From positions 1 through 22,324 of the forward strand of contig JAYMTA010001020.1 in NCBI GenBank assembly GCA_036897625.1: DNA of 22,324 bases, read 5' to 3'. The position numbers and the translations under genes were made by a program. Source of the DNA: Pelargonium cotyledonis (taxonomy: Eukaryota; Streptophyta; Magnoliopsida; Geraniales; Geraniaceae). A model generated the notes under the pieces. That model had not been told where the DNA came from and ran no database searches. It worked only from the letters and a program-made list of their open reading frames with translations. Positions 9,644 to 19,574 of the stretch are shown here, in pieces (position 1 is the stretch's first letter; each line of letters opens with the position of its first letter).

Positions 9644-9749
9644 TGGGCCACAAATAAAAAGACTAAAGCAACAAGGAAAGCCCAAAAACAAGTGGCCGCT
9701 TATAATGTCAGTCCAAGTTTAAGTTTATGGGCCTGTTCTAAAGGGCCCA
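9644..9749 (+). promoter_or_regulatory. Site II (TGGGCC) cluster in the DUF971 promoter
   Basis: TGGGCC occurs at 9644-9649 and 9728-9733, and GGCCCA (the same motif reversed) at 9744-9749, within 170 bp of the start codon at 9810. Site II elements bind TCP factors and are enriched upstream of plant housekeeping, mitochondrial and ribosomal genes. This fits the predicted mitochondrial product. Confidence 0.5.
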
Positions 9750-9809
9750 TTTAAAAATGTCTCCTTCTTCCCAAACGACGAGAAGCGAAAAGGAAAGTTC
9801 AAGTCGACA

Positions 9810-12068
9810 ATGGCTACGTCACTACAGAGAGCGATTCGAAGGATCCACACCACTGTGGACGCTCCGCGCCTCACCAGATTCTCTCTTCACGCTCCTAAAA
9901 GTGTACGCTTCTTCTTCTTCTTCGGTTCTGGTTTTGTTTAATCATTTCATAAGTATCTGCTGTTGTGTGTAGTTCGATCGATTTGCTAGCTAAAATGATC
10001 GAATATGGGTTTTTAGAACTCTGAAAATGGTTGGTGTAATTTGAAAGGAGTTCATATTTTGGAAGCTGAAATTGCTGTTGCTGTTGTGCTGTTTGAATCT
10101 TGAAAACATTGTTGAAGTTCCAAATGTCCTTCAACTATACAAGCATAATGTACTTTATCCCCCTCTATTATTTAAATCACGATCCAGTGTCTCAAAATCT
10201 ATCTTTTGATTCAATTTAACGGATAATTAAATTTCTATTTAGTATGGTATTATGCAGAAGTTAAGGTATGTGCAAAATATTAGAGATTGAAAGTTAATTA
10301 TTATCAATGGTGATTTATAAAATAGTTAAGAGGGTTGAGTATGATATGTTTGGTTGGAGGACCATTTAATCCAAACATGAAATAACTTTCATTTCTCAAA
10401 GAAAGAAAGAAAAGAAAAAAATAAATAAAATAACTTTCAAGATATTATCATTTTACCAAAGCATCGTAGAGATGAAATGTTGTCATTCAATTCATTTGGA
10501 CTGATGTAACCTAAAGGGTCCTTCACTTGTCTATGTGGATGGACAATTTAATTTTTTTAATATAATTTTATACGTTTTGGTTGTTGTAAATAATAGTTTT
10601 TTCGTATATTTGTTATGCTGATTGTGTACTACTATAACGTAAGACCATCAATCAGTTCGGTTCATGGCACGTTCCAATGTGTCCATATCATTGGGCTTGG
10701 CTATGGAAGAGTTCTTAGGTTGCCTAAGCAAAGTGCACTCCCTATGAATTTGGAGTTCTGGAAGTGTATCCTATGATGTTTAATGGAGAGATCATCCTTG
10801 CCGGCTCATCATCCATTTAAGCATATGTTTATTGGTGCCTTTTAAATGTGGAGTACTTCTGTGAGTTTACTTGTCTTTTAATGAATTCAGTGGTTCTTAT
10901 CATGATTTTGGATAATTTGGATAAAGTCATAAAATATATTAAATTTTTGCTAAATATGAATTAGCTGAACGTTTGAGACTTGCTGAGAAATACTTATGTG
11001 GGATTGGATCCATTTGTAAATTTTTGTCTGGAAATTGGACTGTGCTTATACTTCAGATAATGGGTTGGCTGCACTTAAATATTTTACTCTGAATCGTCCC
11101 TTGTAAATTCAACTTGCTTGAAATGTCGTAAACAATATTTCCCTACGAGAATGCAAGGCGTAGTCTGAAGTTTGAACTGGATACTTGAATTACTCAATAG
11201 TTAATACCATTTAGTTATTACAGTTTTCTTAAGGTTTTTAACTTATCTTATTTGGATTTCTTAATTCAGGTAGAGGTTGAATTTGCTAATGGCAGTGTGT
11301 TTAGTTTATCCGCTGAATTTCTAAGAATTTACAGTGCAGCTGCTGATGGGAAAATTAGGTCTATTGGGGGTGAGAAGGTAATTCATGGTCCCAATTTTCT
11401 CCTCTGATCCCAGCCTTTTATCCCTTTTCAGGTTCTTAGTTGTTTCTGCTCATGTTAGTCAATTAATGCATTTATAATTCATTCTTGGGTATTATTTTCT
11501 GATCCATTTGTTCTCTAGTTTTCTCTATCATTTCTCCAATTTAAAAAGAAACAGAGATAGAGTTAAGATCATCAGATATTTTGCTAGTATTTGTGTCCCA
11601 TTATGCATTGCTACACTAACAATGCATAATTTTGAATCAAGTTTTGGAAGTTTACTATAAATCGGTATAGGTGACATATGATGGAACTTGTATTACCTTT
11701 ACACTTTTGATTTGTCACTCATCATTGCTTCTGCACTGATGTGCTTGACATGCCTGAATCAGGTGATATTTGGGCGGCGTTATGTAGGAATCATGTCTGC
11801 AGAACCTGTGGGAAACTACGGGGTAAGGTACTCTGGAAATAAAATAAGAATGTTGCATCCGCTAATTTAGTTTATTTCCAAATTTCCTATTGACATTCAA
11901 ATGTTGGGTGAATGGCTCAGGATAATATTTGATGATTTGCATAAAACTGGGATCTACACATGGGATTACTTCTATCATCTTGGGAGCAATAAGTTCACCC
12001 TCATGAGAAACTACATCAAAACATTGAAAAAGCATGGATTGAGCCGGGATCCACCGAAAAGAAAGTGA
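9810..12068 (+). CDS. DUF971 / GBBH-like N-terminal domain protein, probably mitochondrial
   Basis: Small protein of 137 residues from exons 9810-9902, 11270-11377, 11763-11827 and 11921-12068; introns are 1367, 385 and 93 bp. Residues 1-31 are rich in Arg, Ser and Thr with a single acidic residue (D17), like a mitochondrial presequence. From residue 32 the protein reads VEVEFANGSVFSLSAEFLR and later YGVRIIFDDLHKTGIYTWDY, the hallmark of the DUF971 domain (the N-terminal domain of gamma-butyrobetaine hydroxylase and the C-terminal domain of HCF101). It ends in a Lys/Arg-rich tail. There is no hydroxylase domain, and no cysteine at all, so a cysteine-type zinc site is absent. The biochemical role of stand-alone plant members is not known to me. 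The exon 3 donor (AG|GTACTC) is the weakest junction; the alternative GGG|GTAAGG would bring an immediate stop. An out-of-frame upstream ATG at 9757 overlaps this start. Confidence 0.85.
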
Positions 12069-12600
12069 TGGAGTGATTATTCCAATTGCCCAAGCCAGTC
12101 CTCCAGTTTAATGTCGGAAGATGGGCATGGGCCAACGCAAACTCATTACTAGGTATCAAGATTTTACCATTGTAGCATAGAAGTGAGATACTAGCTAGGT
12201 GAGGCATGGATTGGAATCTTGGTTGTCTGAATCAATTTCATAGCTTAGGAACATAAGGAGAAATTTGATCTCAATACATTATGTGCAGCTTACAAGATTG
12301 TTTCACACTTGTGACTTGCCAAATGTCATGTATTTGCCTTGTAATATTTACTACAATTTTATTATTTGTTTACTGAATTATAAGTAGTTCTTTACTGTTT
12401 TTTTTTTTTTTTTTTTTTGGTTTCCTTCTCTCAATGTCTTGGGATTTTTTTAAAGTTTAGTACAAAGCCCTCCATTCTATTTCAGACTCCCAAAGAAGTA
12501 GCTAGTTGTGAATTTTAGGACTTTCAAGGACAGGTTTTTTTTTATTTATTTCGGCTGCAAGTTAGTATGAAACTAAAATTTAAGAAAAATGATATTAATG
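12069..12600. other. 3' region of the DUF971 gene and intergenic DNA
   Basis: Probably the 3' untranslated region followed by spacer. It contains a T21 run at 12398-12418. No second coding region was found. Confidence 0.5.
12398..12418. repeat. Poly(T) tract of 21
   Basis: Uninterrupted run of T on the plus strand. Confidence 0.95.
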
Positions 12601-12618
12601 TCCAAGGAAATGGTAAAA

Positions 12619-12628
12619 AGAAGATTCT
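12619..12628 (+). promoter_or_regulatory. Heat-shock element (two units)
   Basis: AGAAGATTCT matches nGAAnnTTCn exactly, about 210 bp before the small heat-shock protein start. An imperfect GAA-rich block (AGAAGTCTAGAAGGAAGG, from 12657) follows. Strong heat-shock elements usually have three or more units, so induction by heat is plausible but not assured. Confidence 0.4.
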
Positions 12629-12754
12629 GGTACATCAGTTTGGAGGATTTTTGTGGAGAAGTCTAGAAGGAAGGAAAGAAGAGGACAAAAACAGTGAGTA
12701 CTAGAAGTGGCAAGTTCTCAATCCAGAAAGGTCCAGTCCAAGCTGGGACTACCA

Positions 12755-12760
12755 TATAAA
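12755..12760 (+). promoter_or_regulatory. TATA box of the small heat-shock protein gene
   Basis: TATAAA (in ACCATATAAATTC) sits 86 bp before the start codon at 12841, giving a predicted leader of about 50-55 nt, typical for plants. Confidence 0.6.
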
Positions 12761-12840
12761 TTCAAGTTCAATCCCACTTATTGCAACACTTCACTTCATT
12801 ACTGACATTAAATTTCTACTTAAACAGCTTCTAAAAACAA

Positions 12841-13609
12841 ATGGCATCATCCACTCTTTCAAATATCACTATCTGTCATCCATTTGACAAGATCACTACT
12901 CACAGATTCAAGATTCAGCCATCACCAAGAAATAACAGGCTGCTAATAAAGGCCAGGGCAGGAGCACCAGACAATCTTGATTATTTGCAGATGCCAACCT
13001 TCCAGAAACCCCAACTAAAGCAAATCCAACCCAAAGTTGCACCACCTACAGGTATTAAATTAACAAGCCTCTTGCTTTTTACCACATTTTTGTTGTTGCA
13101 TCAATTCATAAATGAAAAATGTACTCACAGAAAATGAATCCTTTTCCACAGAACCGAAGAACAGAACGAAGACAGTGCAACGACAGGTGATGGAGGATCC
13201 AATTGACTACATGACCACATGGCCTCTGGCTTCTGTAAGGAGGAGAGATGGATACAGCAGTGGACGAACACCTTGGGCGATCAAGGAAAGAGATGATAAA
13301 TATAAGCTGAGGTTTGATATGCCTGGTATGTCTAAAAACGACGTCAAGGTTTGGCTTGAGGAGAATATGCTGGTTTTCAACGCGGAGAAGGTGGTTTCTA
13401 GTGAGAGCAAACAAGATCAACCAGATTCCAGCAATGCAGAGGAAGAATGGCCATCTGCAGAGAGCTTTGGTAGGTACAGCACCAGAATTGCATTGCCGGA
13501 GAATATAGACTTCGAGAACATCAAGGCCAAAGTGAAAGATGGGGTATTGTATCTAACCATTCCTAAAGCTGTCACTGACAACAAAATCTCGGTCATCCAA
13601 GTCGAATAG
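12841..13609 (+). CDS. Small heat-shock protein (HSP20/alpha-crystallin), probably plastid
   Basis: ATP-independent holdase-type chaperone family; 222 residues from exons 12841-13051 and 13152-13609, with a 100 bp intron. Residues 1 to about 38 are Ser/Thr-rich and basic and end LLIKARA, like a chloroplast transit peptide with a (I/V)-x-A site. A linker region (about 40-110) is rich in Pro, Gln and Lys. The alpha-crystallin domain spans about 112-209: PWAIKERDDKYKLRFDMPGM at its start and the conserved GVLYLTIPK at 201-209. The tail has an IQV (219-221) that fits the I-x-I/V oligomer contact. The beta5 region reads NMLVFNAEK, unlike the usual VLVIKGE, so it is a divergent member. The Met-rich amphipathic segment of classical plastid HSP21 is not visible. 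Mitochondrial targeting cannot be excluded. It converges on the minus-strand gene ending at 13941. Confidence 0.88.
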
Positions 13610-13940
13610 ATGAATAATTCTTGAAGCTTGATATGATTCTATGATCAATGGCCTGTAACTAAGTCTTGTAAAAAGAATGAGATTTTGAGATTTTAATCCA
13701 CAACTTCCATTAGTGTGTCATAACCTCATACAATTGATGAAATGTTGGCCATACTCTATCTACAATGAATTTTATCCAACAATTAAACTACAGAAAATAC
13801 AATGGGTCAAAACACATTGTATATTTGGTCAGAACTCAAGACATAACCAATAGCTTTCTCTCTCTCCCACCCCATTCTACCATCTACATCAACCAACAGA
13901 GTTGTATGCCAGTTTCGTTGTAAATCCGTATCAGTACCAA

Positions 13941-15838
13941 CTAAAAGGGCTTCTTCTTCTGTAAGTTCCGCCCACTTCGTGATATACGCTTCAGCTCTTG
14001 GGTGCCTCTTCTAATTCCCCTATGGCACAAGTAACAAAACATCAAGGATCATTATAAAAGCTTCGAGAAATGGGGTTTGAAGAAGTGAGAAAATCTCGTA
14101 CCTCTGGTACAAGTAAACAAATAGATAGAAAAGTGGCAGCAGCATCAGGGTCAAAATAGAGATACAGAAGTAGAATAAACTTGACCGTTTCTGCACATGA
14201 AACAAGCATATTGATCAATACGCCATCTAGTTCAGCTAAGCTAATGTTATATTTTTATTTTGTGGATATAACTATTCCAAATGACTGAATAAGTTCATCC
14301 CGTTGAAATAATCCACATCAGAGGAAATTCAAATTGATTTGCCAATTGGATAAACAAAATCCCCCCTCATCCCTCATTTTTTATCAAATTAGCTGAGATT
14401 AGCTTGTTGGCTTCAGTACAAAGAAAAGAATCCCAGCATAGGTGACTAAAATTTACCTTCTGCCCTCTAGAGAAGGGTTTTTGACGTCCAGTGCACGTGT
14501 GGGCATCACAGAATTGGCGCAAGAAGAACTCTGTTGATTTCACAATCACAAAGCAAATAAGCACATAACATATTACTAGAATCATGATAAATAATACATA
14601 GTTTCCAGTTTGTATAAAGGAAAATAAATTCATACCATGAAGACGGCCTGCTGAAGGGCTCTCATTGACAGGAAAGCAACTATCAGCTAGACTCTGAAGA
14701 CAAAGAAGCAGATTATGTGTAAAATAACCTCCAAAACTGAAAAGGTAATAATGCAAGAAACATAACTCAGAATGTACCTCACATAGATGTCGGTTCCTTG
14801 CAGCAGCTGCAGGATTGCATTTAGCCTTGCGTGGTTTAGAATCCATTACAAGGTCACAATGCAATGCCCCGCATAAGTCTGCCAAGCACTTGCTTTGACT
14901 CTGTATACAGAACCAGTTTTCCATGAGTTAATTACCATTTAAAAATTTATTAAATAATAATGAGAAACTGATCAAGGTATATCAGATTATGAAGTATATT
15001 TGGTATTGATATCTCAAGCAAAACTGGAAGTATTCGACAAATCAAAATTGACCAGATTAACTATAAAAAGAAAACACTCCTCAGACCATTAGAAAATTTA
15101 TGGATAGATGAAAATAACTCCATAGAGGCGAGCGCAGTCTTTCGTGAACTGATTTAGAAGTTATATGAAAATAATACAACTGGTAGTATGTTAATTAACC
15201 CAGGAGACTCTTTTGTATGTTGCTTTATATTATCCCCCTGGTTTAGTATGTTTTGTAAGTTTATAGCCAATACTAGTATGAATTAGGACAACTAAGTAGA
15301 GTATATAGTACTAACAAACAAAAGGAAGTCATTTGGAGCAGTCATAGTGCTAAAATAAACTCAAAAGTGAATTCCGCATATGGAACCAGAGACACACTTG
15401 CGCTTAACTCGAAAAATACTCAAGTACCTTACCCTAGGAACTCCTACAAGTTTGTCAAAAGCTGGATCATAAGATAACCCAACTGATATCACTAAGAACT
15501 CTCTGTAACTATAGCTAAATCAGAATAGGGGGATGTTAGCCAGGATTCTAAGTATATCAAATACTTATCACTAGTCTATTCTGCATCAGTGATTTATATA
15601 TGCCTACAATTATCAAAGGCACGCATCAAGAAACCTACATTAAATAGACTAAGTCACCATATATTGGTCACTTTATACCATGTTCTAACTTACTATCTCA
15701 TTGCCTAACTTGACCATACATAAATGCCAAACAAGACAAATACAGACAGTTGAAAAGTGATCCTTTATACATTCCCATATAGATCATACAATCATATTTT
15801 TTAGAACTACTAGCCATCACCAACTATTTATGCTATAA

Positions 15839-15870
<32 letters not shown>

Positions 15871-17872
15871 AAGACTATGGGAAAAACAGCATGCACTTTG
15901 AAAAGATTGGTCTAATAGGATCCATTAACACCCGTATATAATTGAATGCAAAAATCAGTTATTTCTTTTCCTTTTTAATAGATACTAAGACTTATTACAG
16001 GAAACTCCAAGAGAAAATTCCTATAGTGCAAAACAAGAAGAAACACGAGGTGCATACCACATTGAGCAAATTATAGTGTCTGTTATCAAAATGCTGATCA
16101 AGATATTTTTCTTCATAGAAACTTTTTTTACAGTATCCACATCGCCACTCAGTTGTATCAAAATGGATCTTGTGCTGTTCCTGATCCCTGTATAGGTCAT
16201 TATCTGGGTGAAGCCTGCACTTGCTTGAGATTTGATACCTCTCTTTTTCCACAAAGGGTGTTAGATACTGCAACAAATATTGAGAGATGATACATTTGAA
16301 GTGGTGTGAAACTGAGTAATTCAGATGGGTATAAGCCAGGTACGCATCAGAACCTTCCTATACCTCCTCAAATATTTTCCAAGCTGCCCTACTCCTTTCT
16401 CGTGAACAATGTACTGCTTGTGCATTTCCTTGGTCAAGCCCTGGAATTCTAAGCATTAAATAAAACACAAGGTGTAAAGATAGGGTTTAGAAGATCAAAA
16501 CCATTAGATATCAATAACGACCGCATTACTGAAAAAGCAGAACACAATCACAAACTTTTAGATGTTCGAAACATGAATATTTGCTATACTTTATTATAAG
16601 GTAAATACAACAATTTCATAATAATCTTTCACGATATCATTGAGCATGAAAAACCAAAAGAGATGCTTTTGCTGCTAAGATTGGCAGCTTTGACAATTTA
16701 TTACATATTACCTTGCACCTAAAGATTCTTTAGAACCCTGCCATGGACAAGAAATGAGCGACATCATTAGTAACAGATAGCAAAAATGGAAATATTTAAG
16801 CATAAGCCCATGCCATGACCAGCAGGCAAAAGGATGGCCTGTCGGTCATACAAACTTGCACAATATGATGGAAAAGCAAAAAACAAATTGTGATCTGCAA
16901 CTCAATATGGTTGAATTAACAAATTTGATCACAAAAACATAAACATAGGTGTATGAAAGAGATCGCATTAAACAATTTATATGCAGGAAATGAAGCAAAG
17001 CAAATGCAGAAAGGTACACACACAATTTCAGGAGTCAAAACAAGGATTAAACGATCCAGCTTATTAACACAAATTTAATTAATACTAATATGTGGAATAC
17101 AGTTCTTAAGGGAAGCATTGGACTTAAAGTCTTAAAAGGTCCCCAATGACATTTAGAAAGACTAAGAACTTAAATATGGCTATTTAAGAGCCAGACATAT
17201 TACAGTGCAGTGCAAGATAAACTTTAAGGGGACATGTTATAGGCAAGGAACTTTATTTTGCTCTCTAGTGCACAGGAATAAACTGACAAGTGAGATTTAA
17301 GCTACAACATAATTCCATGGCTCTTTGCCTCACTGGCCTTGCATTGTAGAATGCATATCAAAATTTCTCGAAAAACATTCAGTGTCTCCATCTCAATGTA
17401 ACCTACATCCCATTATGCCTAAATTTCAGAAAACTCAACACATAACCCATTTCCCATTGTTCCCTAATAGCTATAGGTGTTCATAAGCAGCATCTCACGA
17501 TACAACCTTAATTGGACACAAAATAACCCTAGGAATGGAACCCACATCAGTTACCCAATCCAGTATCTTCATCGTTAGAAAAACTAGAATTTTGGGTAAA
17601 CCCACAAATGATTACATAAAAAGTGACCTATTCAACAACTGGATTCATGAGAAGTAGCAAAATCACGAAGCAATAAGCTACACAATTAGCAGTGCAAGGA
17701 GTGCAATTAAGTTAGGTTTTCGCGAGGAAACAAGCAAAGAAGTGAGTTTGGGGAATAGAATCGTAACCTGATCGTGTGGAGGAGTTGAAGAAGGCGAAGC
17801 AAGGAGCGATTGCAGAGAAAGCAATTGGCAGAGGAAGAGGAAAGCGACCCATCGGAACCACCTTCCTCCCAT
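13941..17872 (-). CDS. ER type I membrane protein with a lumenal C2H2 motif and KKXX tail
   Basis: Predicted 283-residue protein from nine exons: 17768-17872, 16719-16737, 16354-16448, 16058-16267, 14778-14900, 14636-14693, 14457-14530, 14102-14190 and 13941-14019. Residues 1-25 form a signal peptide (basic MGGRWFR, Leu/Phe-rich core, likely cut after LLA). One C2H2 motif at 116-137 fits C-x2-C-x12-H-x4-H. The lumenal part has eleven cysteines. A hydrophobic segment at about 233-255 spans the membrane, followed by an Arg/Lys-rich tail ending KKKPF, which matches the C-terminal KKXX ER-retrieval signal. It is therefore probably not a nuclear zinc-finger factor. The total is 852 nt including the stop. 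Exon 2 (19 nt) is the least certain: its longer donor would break the frame of exon 3. The start ATG has A at -3. I do not recognise a named family; function unknown. Confidence 0.8.
15835..15870. repeat. (TA)n microsatellite
   Basis: Alternating TA with one C interruption (ATATATACATATAT), inside the 1157 bp intron 4 of the minus-strand C2H2 gene. Confidence 0.9.
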
Positions 17873-18022
17873 TTTTATTGATTTTATTTGCGAACTCTGA
17901 ATTATTATTCACAGCTCTGATCGATACTCTCTCTAATCCCCAATTAAATACTCTGTTTCTTTCTCTTCTCTCTGCTCAAAACTGCAAGCAACGAAACCGC
18001 CAGCCACCCACGTCCCAGATGG

Positions 18023-18041
18023 CCAATCACAAACCAACACG
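18023..18041. promoter_or_regulatory. ER-stress response element (ERSE, CCAAT-N10-CACG)
   Basis: CCAAT at 18023-18027, ten bases, then CACG at 18038-18041: an exact match to the plant ERSE bound by NF-Y with bZIP28/bZIP60-type factors. It lies about 150-170 bp upstream of the minus-strand start codon at 17872, in the reverse orientation relative to the gene. The CACG is also part of an ACGT core (CACGTCA). Confidence 0.6.
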
Positions 18042-18050
18042 TCATTTACC

Positions 18051-18056
18051 TGGGCC
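18051..18056. promoter_or_regulatory. Site II (TGGGCC) motif
   Basis: TGGGCC between the ERSE and the TGACGTGG motif upstream of the minus-strand C2H2 gene. It is common in broadly expressed plant genes. Confidence 0.35.
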
Positions 18057-18078
18057 CTACATGTGTTGTCCTTCTCTG

Positions 18079-18086
18079 TGACGTGG
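18079..18086. promoter_or_regulatory. UPRE/bZIP-type motif TGACGTGG
   Basis: TGACGTGG matches the TGACGTG(G/A) unfolded-protein-response element bound by ATF6/XBP1-type and plant bZIP factors. It lies about 210 bp upstream of the minus-strand C2H2 gene start. ACGT cores also serve abscisic-acid and light responses, so the motif alone is not specific. Confidence 0.45.
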
Positions 18087-18099
18087 CAGTGTGCTAGTT

Positions 18100-19574
18100 C
18101 TTCTTCCTCGGTGATTGTCTGAACAGTCCTTCAGATCCTGCGTTTTGATATATTCGTAGGTCGTTTAAAGATCTAAACTCCTAAAATGTCCTTCCCATCT
18201 ATTGAACGACCTATTGTTTACCACCTTCTAGTTATTATTGAGATGCTGAATGGTAACGCGCCACATCACTCTCATCTTATGACTATGATTCAAGCATGCC
18301 CGAACACTTGTGACCAATACGCGCACTAGAAGATATGTTTCCAAAGCACACGCCCTAAGATTTGAATTAAAAGTATGCACATGCAACTACGAAGTTTGCA
18401 ACTACGACACGCACAATTCTAATCATGGAGCACCCGTTACTGCAAAGTTATCAACTGCATAATTAAAGTGCTTTTATGCTACTAAAAAGCTCGTCTCACG
18501 ATCAAGAGATTTGTTTTTGAAAAATACCCCACCACGTGCTTGGACATCACTCTATCATAACGAGATAAATTTCCAGGTGTCCTGTTGAGAAGAACCTAGT
18601 TTTCAGGTTGCGATGAAACACGAATCTTCTGTCATTTTGGTTCATTTGTCGCGCACGAGCCTATTTGTGAGGCTTCGAAAGAAGCCAAAACACTTGAAAG
18701 ACATAATGAGTTATCATATTTGACCGCCCCAATTCAATTCAAAGTATCTGTCTCGCCAAGTAATCTTCAAGACACTTTGTCTAACCGAGACTCCAAACAA
18801 ATTCCCGTTTCACCCCCAATCCATCATGCCCCCTACCTCATTGGCTTCTACTTGTTTAATTAGTTTGCAAAATCAAAATAATTTACTAGATATTTGTTTC
18901 GACTTAATAAATAATGTAAAATGTAATATTCATTAAAAGACAATAGAATTTGTGCCAAAAAAATAAATAAATAAAAATAACTCATGACACCACATTAAAA
19001 TTTATTTATTTCGTCCAAAAATAAGTGTTAAATTTTTTTATTTATTTCATCTTTATCTGCATGCACATATATTATAACAAACTCCAGGAATACCAATTTT
19101 TTGAAAATAAAACACAATTATTTTGAAACAAAAATGCAAATAAAATAAGCCACTAATTTTGACGAGTAACTCATATCCATGTAACCCACTAGATCCATGT
19201 TTTTAATAAGACGTAATAATATCATTGGTGACTTCCCTTGAGTCAAATAAGGTACAACTTAAATCTTTGATACTCTTGCTAAAAATATAATAAACCCAAC
19301 GAGTATTTAAACAAGCACAAGTGATATTCAGTTGACTACTAAACATGAGTCTCTTCACCCATTGACATACAAATTCTCATCCATTATAAGGTCATCACTC
19401 ATCAGTGTTCTACTTCCTACCACATTGAAGATTCAGATTTAACAGTAACAAGTGAATCCACATACATGCTGCCACAAGGAATACAAAATCCGTAGTCTAT
19501 CCAAGTATGTAGCAAGTTACTGTTCTCTGTCTCAGAAACAACAACATCCTCGCGGTTCACACCACTTTCTTTCG
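18100..19574. other. Intergenic DNA between the C2H2 gene promoter and the SPT4 3' end
   Basis: No gene found. It holds the distal promoter of the minus-strand C2H2 gene, a Stowaway-like relic at about 19010-19170, and the probable 3' untranslated region of the SPT4 gene just below 19575. Confidence 0.5.
19010..19170. mobile_element. Decayed Stowaway-like relic
   Basis: The left end TATTTCGTCCAAAAATAAGT and the reverse complement of the right end GTTACTCGTCAAAATTAGTG align as weak inverted repeats of the Stowaway type, about 160 bp apart, with AT-rich DNA between. Strongly diverged. Confidence 0.35.

Noticed and set aside
9375..9653. Minus-strand open frame of 92 codons
   Set aside because: It covers the hAT-like MITE almost exactly, and its residues follow from CGGGT-type repeats.
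14367..14924. Single 185-codon minus-strand protein
   Set aside because: This frame reads through introns. Splice sites at 14778, 14693, 14636, 14530 and 14457 give the conserved-looking Cys-containing exons of the larger gene.
17712..17912. Alternative minus-strand start (MNNNSEFAN...) for the C2H2 membrane protein
   Set aside because: It is in a different frame from the exon that joins to exon 2 and lacks the clean signal peptide seen from 17872.
17776..18081. Plus-strand open frame of 101 codons
   Set aside because: Antisense to exon 1 and the promoter of the minus-strand gene, with no motif. It is the shadow of a GC-richer region.
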